64,000 bases of DNA from Toxorhynchites rutilus septentrionalis (lineage: Eukaryota > Arthropoda > Insecta > Diptera > Culicidae). Both the position numbers and the translations under genes were made by a program. The notes under the pieces were generated by a model that did not search any database, was not told where the DNA came from, and was given only the letters and a program-made list of their open reading frames with translations. Of the stretch, positions 1 through 12,143 are shown piece after piece. Location of the stretch: NCBI RefSeq assembly GCF_029784135.1, contig NC_073744.1:78099935-78163934 (forward strand), written 5' to 3'. The first letter of the stretch is position 1, and each line of letters starts with the position of its first letter.

Positions 1-757
1 GCTCTCTCCAGAATATTATGTCAAGATTAAAGAGTTATAGATATTTAACAGTTTTTTTTGTAAAGTATATAATTATAAATTATTCAAAAACCGTAAAAAA
101 TGTATCACATTCATTGTCGTAGTCATAGTATCACGAACCACAATACTAATAATGCATAGTTGTGGAAATGCCTAAAAAAGTAGAAGTAGAAGTTTGCTCA
201 AGTAAGGTTCAGGTCTCTACAAAATTCATTCAAGGGCAAGAACTTCGCTTCTATGGACAGCATAAAAAATACCTTGAACATTTTTCGACGAGAAAGCCAA
301 CATGATATATTTGGATATAATTTTAGGACTGTATGAAGCAAAAATGTATGTCTGCCTATGAAAATGATGCATTTGTTCTCCTAAAAATCAGCACAAACTT
401 TCCGGACACCCCAAAATGAGCTATCCTGATTTATCCTGATTTTTATTTTCATTTTCCCTGATTTTTGCAAATTATAGTTGACAACCCTGGTTTCAGTACT
501 GCTTCGAACAATGGAAAAAACGTATGGAAAGGTGTGTGAGGAGCCAAGGGGAGCATATCGTTGTACTGTATTTTTTTAAATATAACCCTCTCTCATAACC
601 AGTATCGTTATTTAATAGCCATACCTCGTAGTTTTGAGCATATCGACTGGTATCTTAACAATAACACGTGCGATGTTGTCTTCAAGTGCTTGAAGACATG
701 CTGATTTATCGGGTTGCACAAGAAATTTGGCATACCCTCACAAACGCAGTCCAATGG
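1..757. other. AT-rich sequence, nothing recognised
   Basis: I see no protein homology, RNA gene or terminal repeat. The longest open stretches are short and without a credible start. Confidence 0.5.
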
Positions 758-782
758 ACAATGGTCCAGGAGATGCATTTAA

Positions 783-1511
783 GGCAGTATTCTAGTCTAG
801 AAATTTGGAAAAAATAAAAAATAAATTCCTTCATATCACTTTAGTTTAGGTATTAAAAAAGATACTCTAGAAAGGACATATCAAAAAACCTTTTATTTTC
901 CGAGTTAGAGCCATATTAGTGATGCGGTATCTAACGTGGTACGGTCATAACAATGAACTTCAAACGCGTTTTTCTCGAAACTAGTTTTTTAAAACTGGCG
1001 TACACGATATCTCAAGTTCTACTGATCCGATTCATATCAAATTTATATGGATACAATCTGAAGGCATCTCTCTATCGTATGAACATCTAAAAAATTATAT
1101 ATTTTAAATTTTACTATTTTTAAAAAATCAGGACGTAAACAAACGTTTTAAACCGCATTTTGTTTTTCAAATGGCCGCCATTTTGTCAAAAAACATGTTT
1201 TTGACTTGTCCGAGGTTCATGCGATAGCGGCATTTTTAACTGATTCAGAATCTGTTCGATTTTTTTGTTTCAGATAACCAGAAGAGCTGGAATCGTGTAC
1301 ACCATGGCCCACCTTTTTTTGTTTCCCCCACACTTCATCAGCTCTTAACTATTCTCGTTACGAATATTTTTTCTCCATCAAATTTTTGGTTTATTGTTAA
1401 AAGATAGATAAACAAATAGTGATATAATATATAGTAAACGTGTTCTTTGTTATATTTTTACGAAGCTCGAAAAAACGTCCGAAATTCGTGTCTCTACACT
1501 AGAATATCCCC
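783..1511 (+). mobile_element. TTAA-flanked MITE, copy A (729 bp)
   Basis: Bounded by TTAA at 779-782 and 1512-1515. The ends are imperfect inverted repeats: GGCAGTATTCTAGTCTAGA on the left, and the complement of the right end reads GGGGATATTCTAGTGTAGAG. The interior is shared with copies at 4258-4992 (opposite orientation) and 28768-29487. It has no convincing ORF, so it must be mobilised in trans, plausibly by a piggyBac-type enzyme given the TTAA target. Confidence 0.85.
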
Positions 1512-2093
1512 TTAAGTGGAAATTAGCATGTAGAGCTTGACGGCTATTCTCTAGACAAAATCTGTCTTCGAAAAAGTTATTACATATGATAGAGCGCCTA
1601 TTTCCATGTTATCAAAAATAAGGTGACCAAAATTGTCGATGAAATAAAAAAATATAACTTTCTTATCTTTATAGATAAGAACATAGTTCGACAATGTTGT
1701 AGTCCCAGTTATTAGAGACGAAGTTTTTTTTTTATCTCTTGAAATAACCAATATAGTGCCTTTTTTTTCTAAGTTACGTTCGAGTCACTACTAAAAAAAC
1801 GGATTTTATATTCTAACATTTATATTTCAAATTCTACATACAAACTGTCCTCGAAAGATTTTTAGAACATACAAATACAAACATTTTGCGATACAGGACT
1901 TGTCTATATCTTAACTTCACTCAAAGTTATTGATATTATGCAGAAATTGTCTATATCTCAAGTTCACTCAAAGTTATTGATATTTATTCCCGAAAAAAAA
2001 ACTCTCTCTTCAATTGCTTGTCATTCCTTCTGGGGCAAACATAAACAAAGTTTATTGGCGGCATTTGAAAGAACATAGTTCACTCTACATGAT

Positions 2094-2247
2094 TTTTTTT
2101 ATCTCTATTATAGTGACTTTCAACGCTTTTGGCTGGTTCGTCACTTTTTACTCCCATTTTTGGAAGAATGTCGGGAGTGAGTATTGAACTCATGACCTTG
2201 GCGTGAGAGGTATGGATGTTACCACTACGCCAGATCGCCTCCACTAA
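2094..2247 (-). mobile_element. tRNA-derived SINE (short family), copy 1
   Basis: Flanked by a 13-bp direct repeat CACTCTACATGAT at 2081-2093 and 2248-2260. On the minus strand the head holds a tRNA-like A box (TGGCGTAGTGGTAACATC) and a B-box-like stretch (GGTCATGAGTTCAATACT). A second copy of almost identical length lies at 37082-37236. It sits in the left arm of the 758-3518 palindrome. Confidence 0.85.
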
Positions 2248-3518
2248 CACTCTACATGATGTGTGATTTAGAAAGATATGTTTTTTTCGTGTTTGAGTAA
2301 ATTAAAATTGGAATCATGCGGTTTTGGGTGAAACCCCATCAATAACATTGAGCAGGATTAAGATATTGACAAATTCTGCATCGCAAAATATTGGTATTGA
2401 TAAGCTCTAAAACCATTTTGTTCATGGTTACCCTAATGCAATTTAGTTAAAAAACAACTTTGTGGCAGATATTTATTCTTAAGACAAAACCAGTCTTCGA
2501 CAAAGTTGTTACATATGATAGAGCGCTAATTTTTATGTTATAAAAAATAGGTTGACCAAAGCTGTCGATGAAATAAAATTTATAACTTTCTTATTTTTAT
2601 AGCTAGAGATTAACATAATTCGACAATGTTGTAGCCCCAATTATTTTAAATAATTTTGTAGAACAAAGCTTTTTTCTATCTTTTAATATAATCTATTTAG
2701 CGCTTTTTCCTAAGTTGCATTAGGGTGACCATGAAAAAGCGGTTTTTTACTCTAACTTTTATATTTTAAATTCTGCATCAAATGTGTCTCCATACGACTT
2801 TTAGAGCTTATCAATACCAACATTTTGCGATGCAGAACTTTTTAATATCTTAATTCTACTCAAAGTTATGATGGTTTTTAATCCAAAAATGCATGGTTTT
2901 AATTTTAATTTACTCAAACACGAAAGAAAAAAATTGTTTTCTAAATCACACATCATGTAGAATGAACAATGTTCTTTCAAATGCCGCAAATAAACTTTGT
3001 TTATGTTTGCCCCAGAAGGAATGACAAGCAATTGAAGAGAGAGTATTTTTTTGGTAATAAATATCAATAACTTTGAGTGAAGTTGAGATATAGACAATTT
3101 CTGTATCGCAAAATGTTTGTATTGGTATATTCTAAAAATATTCCGAGGACAGTTTGTATGCAGAATTTGAAATATAAAAGTTAAAGTATAAAACCCGTTT
3201 TTTTAAATGGTAACCCGAACGCAACTTAGAAAAAGGCGCTATATTGGTTATTGCAAGAGATAGAAAAAAAACTTTGTTGTACAAAGATGTCTCAAATAAC
3301 TGGGACTACAACATTGTCGAACTATGTTTACCTCTATCTATAAAGATAAGAAAGTTATATTTTTCTATTTCATCGACAATGGTCACCTTATTTTTGATAA
3401 CATAAAAACGAGCGCTCTATCATAAGTAACAACTTTGTCTAAGACAGTTTTTGTCTAGAGAATAACCGTCGAGCTCTACATGCTAATTTCCACTTAAATG
3501 CATCTCCTGAACCATTGT

Positions 3519-4253
3519 GCAATGGCGTCAAATCGTACGATCTTGGCGTCCAATTCATTGGTATAAAACAGGCGATGAGTTGCTAACCAAATTAATTGTG
3601 AAATAGGTTCATCCTTTCGTGTGCTGTGTCGTATGTGGCACTCACTTATTGACCCGATTTAGCTCGTGTATTCTTTCACTAGGTGTCACAGTAATGCGAA
3701 TCGTTAGTAACAGATTTAAATTCACAGTGTTTCTTAGAAGTCCCATTTCACGATGACCTGTAACACTTCCAATGCAGTCTAATGATTGGCATCGTCCAGA
3801 AAAATTCCTGTGGCCCTCAAATGCTCATGTCCGAAACTTCGTCGTAGAAATTTATCAGTTTGAAAATCAATGTTTTCAGTTAGTTGTTAGATACTGCTAA
3901 CATGTGTCTTGCTTGAATTGATTTAAAAATGTCGGCTATTCCTTTTGACGATTTTTATCGCTCTTGCTACCCCCAATGCCTTTCTGGAACAAGAAAAATT
4001 ACCAGTGCATTGAGTCTGGTCGCAACGTTACTCAGAAAAAAAAATCTTTGATTTGTAAATAGTTCTGCGCCTGATCTACTTCACGCAGTACAAAAGTACA
4101 GATAACACAGGAATGTGACCAAAACCAAAACTATTGGAAGAAAGGGCCATGCATTTACTTCATCTATTACTCGAGTTCTCGACAAAAGGATCTCACAAAA
4201 CTTCAATGGCTGTGATCAGCCCAACGCAGTTCGCATAAATTGATTACACAACA
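3519..4253. other. No gene recognised
   Basis: Moderately AT-rich unique-looking sequence with no persuasive ORF, RNA gene or inverted repeat. Confidence 0.5.
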
Positions 4254-4257
4254 TTAA

Positions 4258-4992
4258 GGGAGTATTCTAGTGTAGAGACACGAATTTCGGACGTTTTATC
4301 GAGCTCCGTAAAAATAAAACAAAGAATATCTTTACTATCTATTATATCATTATTTGTTCATCTGTCTTTTAACAATAAAATAAAAATTGGACGGTTAAAA
4401 AACATTCATAACAAGAATAGTTAAGAGCTGATGAAGTGAGAGGGATCGAAAAAAAATTTGCGTCATGGCGTACACGATTCCAGTCCATCTGGTTATCCGA
4501 AACAAAAAAATCGAACAGACTCTGAATCAGTAAAGATACCGCTATCGCATGAACCTCGGACAAGTCAAAAACATCTTTTTTGACAAAATGGTGGTCGTTT
4601 GAAAAACAAAATGCGGTTTAAAACGTTTTTTCTTACGTTTCCCGATTTTTAAAAAATAGTAAAATTTTAAAAATATTATTTTTTAAAGGTTCATGCGATA
4701 AAGAGATGCCTGCAGATTGTACCCATATAATTTTGACATGAATCGGTTCAATATAACTTGAGATATCGTGTACGCCAGTTTGAAAAAACTAGTTTCAAGG
4801 AAAACGCTTTTTAAGTTCATTGTTATGGCCGTATCAGGTTAAACAGCGCATTTCTAAAATGGCTCTAACTCGGTAAATAATAGGATATTCTAACTCGGAT
4901 AGGATATTCCTTTCTAGGCCATATTCTTGTATGCCTAAACTACAAAAAATAGGAAGGATTTTTTTTTCAAATTTCTAGACTAGAATACTCCC
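4258..4992 (-). mobile_element. TTAA-flanked MITE, copy B (735 bp)
   Basis: TTAA at 4254-4257 and 4993-4996 flanks the same element as copy A in reverse orientation: the GGGAGTATTCTAGTGTAGAG end is on the left and the CTAGACTAGAATACTCCC end on the right. Internal blocks, such as the one complementary to the GATATCTCAAGTTCTACTGA segment, match copies A and C. No coding capacity is seen. Confidence 0.85.
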
Positions 4993-4996
4993 TTAA

Positions 4997-5456
4997 AATG
5001 AGCACTCCATTGAGTTTGTGACAATCATTTTACCATCACACTTGTGTGGCTCACGAACGTATGCTATAAGTTGAACCTGCGAAACGAGTAAACAGCTTTA
5101 TCAGTTCTTATCAAAAGTGTGTTGTCCTCCTAAGTTCGAAGAATGGTCTACAAACCCTTGAAATTTGGTTTTTAGACAAAATCTGCAGTCCTCCATTTGA
5201 ACTCGACATGGTTGGAGCGTTGTTACAAATTGAGAAAGGCATTTCATGAAAGCTGAACAGTTACTCTCCATTTGATAAAGGATGCCTTGACTCGTATCAG
5301 GAATCTTTCTCCCATCCCAAACGAAAAGAACCCAAGAGTGATTCTTCTACATGAACATTTCCATGGTGAAATTCCTAACTAAATAATACCACTAATCACT
5401 GAGCAAGGGCCAATGAACTTTCAAGTGTGAAGACACACATTCCCCCCTGCCACACC
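4997..5456. other. No gene recognised
   Basis: Nothing recognisable between MITE copy B and the transposase remnant downstream. Confidence 0.45.
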
Positions 5457-6168
5457 CCTTTGTACTGTATGACGAGCTTGAGACCTTTCTCAAAAGAATC
5501 GCACGCGGCACGCACCTGGTCTATCGGTATCTCGTCCAAGATCTTGGAAATGCGCTTCTAAAATTGACGTTGATTTTAACGTTTTTCTCGATAGGTTGGA
5601 GCTTCCCATGCCTAGATACGCCCCCCCCATACCATCACCTACGCAGCGCTCTGGGACCGCGGGATGATTATATAGGACGGGGGAGTGTTGGCCAACGTCG
5701 GCGCCCATAGCTGATAATTTTGGACATTGTGCATTGTGCGACAAAGAGTTTCTTATAAAAAAAACACGAACTCCTGACCTGTGTGCCACGAAAGTATCAA
5801 TTTGGCTCTTCTTCGCCGTAGCCTTCGTTACCCCGTGAACCTTGTGTTTCTTGTACGGCTGGTGTCCCAGGTCCTTCGTAATGATGGTGTGGGCAGTCCC
5901 GATCGACACATCCAGGTCAACTGCGCTCTTCCGGATCGAGCGGTTCATTTTTCGACGAACCCGCTTCCTCACCACCTTTATGGCTGCTGGCGTCCTCGCC
6001 AAACGCGTCCGTCCGGATCTCGCAAGGTCCTTGGCCAAGCTCTTCTCCCGGTACCGCAGATGGTTGTATAGATGAAATTCTCCTTCATCCCGTGGGATTT
6101 CAACCGCCGGAACATGTCACCGGGTCGCTCATCTCTCGCAAACAACTTTACTACGACGTCGCGGTATT
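5457..6168 (-). pseudogene. Broken Tc1/mariner transposase, ITmD37E-like
   Basis: Three frames together give a mariner-group transposase skeleton. The first segment reads KYRDVVVKLFARDERPGDMF and onward, ending near ENFIY, up to about 6168. After a frame change comes a basic helix-turn-helix stretch with LAKDLARSGRTRLARTPAA, RKMNRSIRKSA and KDLGHQPYKKHKV (about 6038-5790). A third frame gives the C-terminal tail with ISKILDEIPIDQVRAACDSF and KLVIQYKG near 5560-5457. The central catalytic D,D/E region is missing or scrambled. The enzyme would cut and paste DNA at TA sites; this copy cannot. Assignment to the mosquito ITmD37E group rests on motif memory, and generic Tc1/mariner is safer. I found no terminal inverted repeats. 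Confidence 0.8.
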
Positions 6169-6385
6169 TCTACATCGTGCGTGGTGAACGAAAAACAACA
6201 AATGACAGCAAGTCGACATCTTGCGCGTCGGATAGCCAATATATGCGGCTAAAGCTTACACCAATCCCAAAACACAGAATACCAGATCCAGAGAATAGTC
6301 GTATTCTTAGTCCTTTAAGACTAGCAGCATTTTCAATGAGATGTTGCTCAATCGTACGTTTTTTTCTCAAATCACATACACCAAC

Positions 6386-6652
6386 ACTTCTTGAATGGCC
6401 TTAACGTTCCCTGTGGAACTTTTGCCGTCTCAACGTATGCATTAATTAGCGTCATTAATACTTAGTGGAGATTTCTTAAGCCAATAAAAACACACCTTGA
6501 ATGTATTCCGAGGGGCAAGCTCTAGAATACGCGTGACCACAGTGCAAGTCGAAGGAAATTTCTTTGACGAAAAATCCCCGGCCAGAACGGGAATCGAACC
6601 CGAACACCCGGCATGATAATGTGAGACACTAACCACTCGGCCACGGGTACAC
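6386..6652 (-). mobile_element. tRNA-derived SINE (long family), copy 1
   Basis: The minus strand starts with a tRNA-like head: A box GTGGCCGAGTGGTTAGTGTC and B box GGGTTCGATTCCCG. A body of about 200 bp follows, then a 3' end reading ACGTTGAGACGGCAAAAGTT and GGAACGTTAAGGCC. Related copies lie at 7094-7366, 16548-16801, 44482-44761 and 58813-59084, with fragments at 14098-14210 and 58076-58334. The architecture resembles mosquito Feilai/Twin-type SINEs, but I cannot fix the family name. Confidence 0.85.
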
Positions 6653-7093
6653 TATGTTAACAACAACGCTGTGAGCCTTGAAAAGTCGAGTTATCGCAAA
6701 AATAATGAAAATTTGTTTGTTTCTATGAAGGAGAGAGAGAGTAAAAACGACACACAAAAACATCACTTTTATTCCTCTTGTTCGTCATGATTCTACAAAT
6801 ATCCACTGCACAATGTTTCATTGTACTCATATTTAGCGGGAACTTCAAAAAAATTCTCTTTTTAATTCATAAGAACCTCACTGAAAATAGCGTTTTTACA
6901 TGGATGTGGAAGGCAGTTGAATGTGAACACAAATATTTACGTCACGATTCGAGGAGTAGCTATGTCAACGCATGGTATCACGCACACTATGCTCGCAAAC
7001 TCTACCATCTGCTACACCTATAATTCCTGCTCATGGGTGCGCACCTACACAACGATGAAAAGTTGTATTCGAACCTATTGAACACCCTAAACA
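6653..7093. other. No gene recognised
   Basis: AT-rich spacer between two SINE copies. Short open stretches only. Confidence 0.45.
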
Positions 7094-7366
7094 GTTCTTC
7101 TTCTTCTTAAATGGCACTAACGTTCCTAGAGGAACATTGCCGTCTCAACGTAGTATTACTTGCGTCATTTCTATTAGTTATTGATTGGGATTTCTATGCC
7201 GAATAATACGCGTTGAATGCAATCTGAGTGGCAAGTTCTAGAATACGCGTGATCACAGTGCAAGTTGGAGTAAATTTATTTAACGAAAAATTACCCCGCC
7301 CAGAACGGAAATCGAACCCGAACTCTCGGCATATTTTGACGCTAATCACTCGGCCACGGGAGCACC
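7094..7366 (-). mobile_element. tRNA-derived SINE (long family), copy 2
   Basis: Same head-body-tail order as the 6386 copy, with a (GAA)n-type 3' tail seen as TTCTTCTTCTTCTT at 7095-7108. The B box is intact (GGGTTCGATTTCCG on the minus strand). The A-box region carries a small deletion relative to other copies. Confidence 0.85.
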
Positions 7367-9038
7367 AGAAGGCCGACCCGACCAAACTCTCTTAGTATTT
7401 AGTCTCTTAGTATTTATGCCCAGAATATGCTGTACATATTCCTCGTCTGATGATATACTGTGTAATCAATGTACTGGAAAAAGGCAATGAAGATGGTAGA
7501 GTTTCGAGCGACATGGCATGCGTTGCCATAACTATTTCTTAAATAGTGACGTCAGTCGTTGTGTTTATCTTTGATTGCCCATCGCATCCACGTGAAAATG
7601 CTATTTTTTGGAAGTGATTTATCAATTAAAAACGTAATTTTTTTTAGAGTTCCCGCTGAATATGAAGCTAATATAATAGCTTGCAGTGAATGTTTGTGAA
7701 ATCACATTGAAAAAGACGGATAAAAGTGATATTTCCACGTGTAATTTTCTCTCCCCCACGTTCATAGAAACAAACGAAGTTTCATTATTTTAACGTTATG
7801 AAGTTGATGTTTCGAAGGCTCTCAGTGTCGATGTGTATGATGTGAGAGAATAATCGCCAATTAATCAAAATTTCACCTAAAATGTTACTGCTTTCGAGAA
7901 CTAAGTATACGACTGCTCTCTGGACCTTTTTACCACAAAAATAATCGAAATAAGTCACGATACAATTGTCATATGTTGAAAAACAAATAATTGAATGATT
8001 TCATGAGAATTTTGGCTGAAATTATCTTGCAACCGTGAATACTTTCAACATTGTTTTGTTTCTTCCATATACATTCCATATTGAAAGCAAATAATTACGA
8101 CACGATATTTTGCTTTCCAGTACAGATATCCTTCGCCTACTGCTCCACCTCGATATGTACCTCATTGCTGTATAATGTAGCATATCTCATGTTTATACTT
8201 TTGTAAAATAATCCGTAAAATAACCTGCATATAATTCAGATACGTAAACTTACGCCAAAATGGTCGTGTTCCTAACAGCGGATCGTAATGGATCTTAAGA
8301 CGCGTCCACATTACGCCAATCGGCCTTGGCCGCCCGGTAAAGCCGACTAATTGTGGACGTACCGCCCGGGCTTGCCGACGTGCCGAAAACCGATTCGAAT
8401 CAAACCGAACCCAACCCAAAACAAGTGGGTTAGAGAAAGAAATGAAGAAAATTGTTTATGTTCCCATTAAGAATTATAAAACATTTTTCAAAATAAAACT
8501 TCATTGAAAAAAAATATTTTGAAAATAAAAACTCATGATTCCCAAAAAATGTTTTTTTTTATTCTGTAAACTGAAAGATGGGCACTTTTACAGGGAAAGA
8601 GTTTTTCCAACAACCACCTTTTCATGTTTTCTGAGAAAATTACTATTTAAGTTTAACTTTTGACATTTTTATGTATAAACTATAGCGATTTACATGTTCT
8701 TTTTCTATTTAAAAACATGTAAAGAACATGTCAAACGGGGGAATGTGTGTAAACACACACATGTTATGAGTAAAACATTATTTTATCAGGAGTCTCCATA
8801 CAAAAATGCTATGTATACCAGAAACTATAAAAGATAGAATATTAATGCCTTCCACAAAAGTTCACATTTTAATAAGATCTTTAACTTTGTCAAATACGCT
8901 ACGTTTTGTATTAAGCCACATGTCTTCAAATGTTTTTCAACATAACTTCTAAACACATATATTTTTACTTGAATGAAGTATTTGGAAAGGTTGTTGAAAA
9001 TTACAAGCAAATTCATAAAATAACATAATATAACATAA
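7367..9038. other. Intergenic, with a short GC-rich inverted motif
   Basis: No gene seen. At 8303-8359 a GC-rich block is bracketed by inverted CGTCCACATTA and TAATTGTGGACG, perhaps a small hairpin or MITE core. The rest is AT-rich. Confidence 0.4.
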
Positions 9039-9040
9039 TA

Positions 9041-9767
9041 CGAGGGTCACTATTTATATTTCGGGAATTGGCAACATTGATGTCATGTGAGTCCATCTGA
9101 CGGTTCCATCGTAAAGTTTGACATTTTTGACGATATACGTACTCAGAACATTTTGTCATACGGACGCTATTTGTTTATTTTATATTTAGTTGAAAGTTTG
9201 GTCTCGGAAAAAAAATGGAACTGAATCGTGAACACTTTCGTGCGATGATTTTTTACGACTTTCGTGTTGTGATAATCAACAAGAGTGCGTCAATCAACTT
9301 AATTTGACTTTTGGCGATGAAGCTCCATCAAAAACCACTGTGTATCGCTGGTATAGTGAATTCAATCGTGGTCGTAGTTCGCTGTCCGACGAGTTTCGTG
9401 AAGGTCGTCCAAAATCGACTGTAGTGCCAGAAAACATCGATGCTGTGCACGAAATGATTAAGCAAGATCGTCATGTAACCTATTGTGAGATTGAGGCATC
9501 CCTAAGCATTAGTTCCACCAGCATATATGCGATTTTACATGAACACTTAGTTGTGCGAAAATTATGTTCACGTTGGATCCCACATAATTTGACAATCACT
9601 CAAAAAAAGGCTCGTGTCGATTGGAATAAATGCTTTGAAAATTGGTTTAAGCGCATTTAAAAGTGTATCGATCATCGTGGCGAGTACTTTGAAAAACAAT
9701 AAAAATATATTCGCAGCTTAACTATTTGTTTTTGTTCCTATTCCCGAAATATAAATAGTGACCCTCG
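9041..9767 (+). mobile_element. Internally deleted mariner element (727 bp)
   Basis: Perfect 28-bp terminal inverted repeats at 9041-9068 and 9740-9767, starting CGAGGGTCACTATTTATATT. They are flanked by TA at 9039-9040 and 9768-9769, the standard mariner target duplication. Full-length mariners are about 1.3 kb, so nearly half of the interior is missing. The perfect ends suggest fairly recent mobilisation, or at least recognisability by an intact transposase. Confidence 0.95.
9215..9702 (+). pseudogene. Mariner transposase, internally deleted and frameshifted
   Basis: It begins MELNREHFRAMIFYDFR at ATG 9215. A 1-nt frame change follows near 9262, and the frame then runs through GDEAPSKTTVYRWYSEF (HTH region) to the linker motif WIPHNLT. 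At the RVDW block it jumps in frame to the C-terminal CFENWFKRI, a TAA, and a tail matching QKCIDHRGEYFEKQ to 9702. The whole D,D34D catalytic core, including the signature GDE and YSPDLAP blocks, is deleted. An N-terminal DNA-binding fragment joined to a short tail could in principle act as a repressor or competitor, but the frameshift argues against translation. Confidence 0.92.
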
Positions 9768-9769
9768 TA

Positions 9770-12143
9770 TAACCTGACAAACATATTAAAAGAGCCTATT
9801 TACTATAAAAAAAACAATAAATTAGAAATGTTTTTTCAAATATCTCGAGAATGGCTCCATTTAGAAGAAGATTGATAAAGAGCTTTTTTATTTTAAAAAG
9901 TACATCAGGATTCATAATGTGGCTAAAAATGATTGTAAACATACAAATTTTTTTTCAAAAATTTATAAAATTCGATGTTCCACAAAGTTCGTCAAAAATA
10001 GTTTACCATCTTGCACTCCCATATTTTATATGGAAAAATAAAAACAAAATAAAAAATTTATATTTTTGATATTGCAAATTCAATTTTTTTTTTTTTTGAA
10101 AAAAGGGGGTCGCAGAATGAATTCCAATGAATATTTTGAAACTTGAGGACAATACCTGAAGCGTTACATAGGGGATTTCAAAAATTCGAAAAATTGCCAA
10201 AATGGCGACCATTTCTGTTAAAAATTAGTAATTTTTCATGAAAAATATCTGTTTAGAAGCTCATAAAAAATCGAAGGAATAAGATATCAAAAAACGAATA
10301 TGTAACGCTTTATCCAATTAATTTTACATGCTGATAAAAAAATTTCAGCCAAATCGATCGAGTAGATTCTGAAATATCGATGCCACCAGCTGAAAAATCA
10401 AGGTTTCGAGTGAAACGCGTTTTAAAATTCGTACAGCAATACTATATCCCTTGAGGTGACCTCATACTTTTGGCTATCACTTTCCGACGAAACCAAATAT
10501 CGAAAAATCCTTTTAGGAAATCATTGCTGAAGGCATAAGCTTCCCAAAAATTCAAATCAAAAACAATTTTTTTCGACCTTCCTGACCGGGGTCCCCCCTT
10601 AAAGCAGTAAATTGAAACTCTCCGTGAATTCTATTTGGTTACCGTAAATACGATATTTCAAACAACATTCGAACGCCCATCTTCTCACGAAATATATTAT
10701 AAATACGTACAGGATTTACAATTGATTGAAATGAAATTGAATTGTAATCTCGAATCAGACCGGAAAAACGTGTTCATCATTGTAAACCGCTTTCAAGCGG
10801 TCAGTCAATCATATTCGTTTGTTCGAAGTAAATTGAATATCTCAAACTGGAAGCTGTCCGAAGTGATATATACACTGTTGCAAACTAGTTTCATATACTG
10901 GAGCACTGGTACGAACGATTGGGAAACCCATTAAAGATTGAAAACAAGATTCACTACTGCATAGGAAAAAGAAAGAGAATCCGTTAATCATCCAGTGCCG
11001 AGATCCCGAATTAATAACGTTTAATAAACGTTTTTCATAGATGAGCGTACATTGGAATTTAGTACTTAACCACTACCCATCCAGTCAATTTGCGAAAAAG
11101 CTGATCGCGAAGCCGAACCGATGCGAAAAAAATCTATATGGGTCAAGTTTTCCCTTTCTGTTGAACCCAGTTTTACGATAGCTGTGTTTGGCCGGATCGT
11201 AAATAAAACCAACCACTGACTGAAAACAAGGAGAAAAGCAAAAAAGTGTTAATAACTTTATGGCTAATGTTGAAAATTGATGTTTCATTCAAATTTCCAG
11301 CGCGTTCCACCGTTCCGATAGGTTTTGTGTGCCTGGCGGGCTAATTGCCCGCGCGCTCTGACAGGGCTGAAATTCCGCAGCCTAATCCAGGGAATCCATT
11401 AATTATACATTCCAGATGTGTTAATTAATTTGTGCGATTTGAAAGCAGACTTACAATATTTTTAGGCATCGAGCTACCGCACGAGTACTTCCACCCTTGC
11501 GTTGCGGAATTGACGATCTTCATGAAAAAAATATGAGCGAAAGGAACGAGGAATCGAGGAAAATGATCAAACGTGCCAATTTCGGAATAATCTGCTGATA
11601 AAAACATGACTGGATCGGGGCCACCATTGGGAGCACACGGGCTATTCAATCACGTATTTCGATCATCAAATAAGTTCATCGTTATGAGGCTCGATGGTAC
11701 TTGTCAGCAGGAAAAATGAATCGTAATAGTAACAGTCGCAATTGACCCAAATATCCGCGAATTATCTTCTTCTGTGACACCATTCCAAGAGGCCGATCTC
11801 GTGACTACAAGTAATGCTAGACGTACCAGTCGCCACAAGATGCAAACTGTAATCATTAAACTTACACATCGCGAGTACTCCGACTGCAGCAAACAACCCG
11901 CGTGTCGAACGCATTTTAACGGGTTTAAAGCTATTCCGTCCTACTCCAGTTCTTACGCGGTTCCGTTCGTTGATCTCTCCACTGTACAACGTCTTCCGAG
12001 GCAACAACTAGCCCCTAGCCACCACTATCACTTTCCTACGATTTCTACTTTCACGACGCTGGAGTAGCACCGAAAAACGCGATCCCGCGCGATCCAGAAC
12101 TTCACTTTCCGTGTCAGCTGGTGGCCAGCCCAGCGGCCCTTAC
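9770..12143. other. AT-rich repeats then GC-richer unique sequence
   Basis: 9770-10610 is AT-rich with MITE-like text ending GGGGTCCCCCCTTAA at about 10605; I could not find a matching left end. 10635-10950 is open in one frame but lacks an ATG start. From about 11080 the sequence is less repetitive and GC-richer, consistent with gene-flanking DNA. Confidence 0.4.

Larger units (their letters stand above)
758..3518. repeat. Compound foldback (palindromic) repeat with four-arm D-I-D-I structure
   Basis: A roughly 0.4-kb unit occurs directly at about 1530-1990, inverted and truncated at about 2330-2460, directly again at 2470-2880 and inverted at 3060-3500. The whole is therefore two consecutive palindromic units that together form a larger palindrome. 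Outer arm ends match (CAATGG..CCAGGAGATGCAT at 759 and its complement ending at 3517). The left arm is interrupted by a TTAA MITE (783-1511) and a SINE (2094-2247); the right arm lacks both. No transposase is visible, so it resembles a foldback-type non-autonomous element. Arm divergence was judged by eye. Confidence 0.75.

Noticed and set aside
5781..6404. Plus-strand frames opposite the mariner remnant
   Set aside because: They are antisense shadows of the transposase and SINE; the minus-strand frames carry the recognisable motifs.
6590..6652. tRNA-like sequences in the SINE heads (also near 7310, 44700, 59020, 26680, 2200, 37190)
   Set aside because: A and B boxes are present, but the cloverleaf is incomplete and they are fused to SINE bodies, so they are not tRNA genes.
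10080..10605. Possible TTAA MITE ending GGGGTCCCCCCTTAA
   Set aside because: Only one end is visible; the left AAAAGGGGGTCGC is a weak partner and lacks TTAA.
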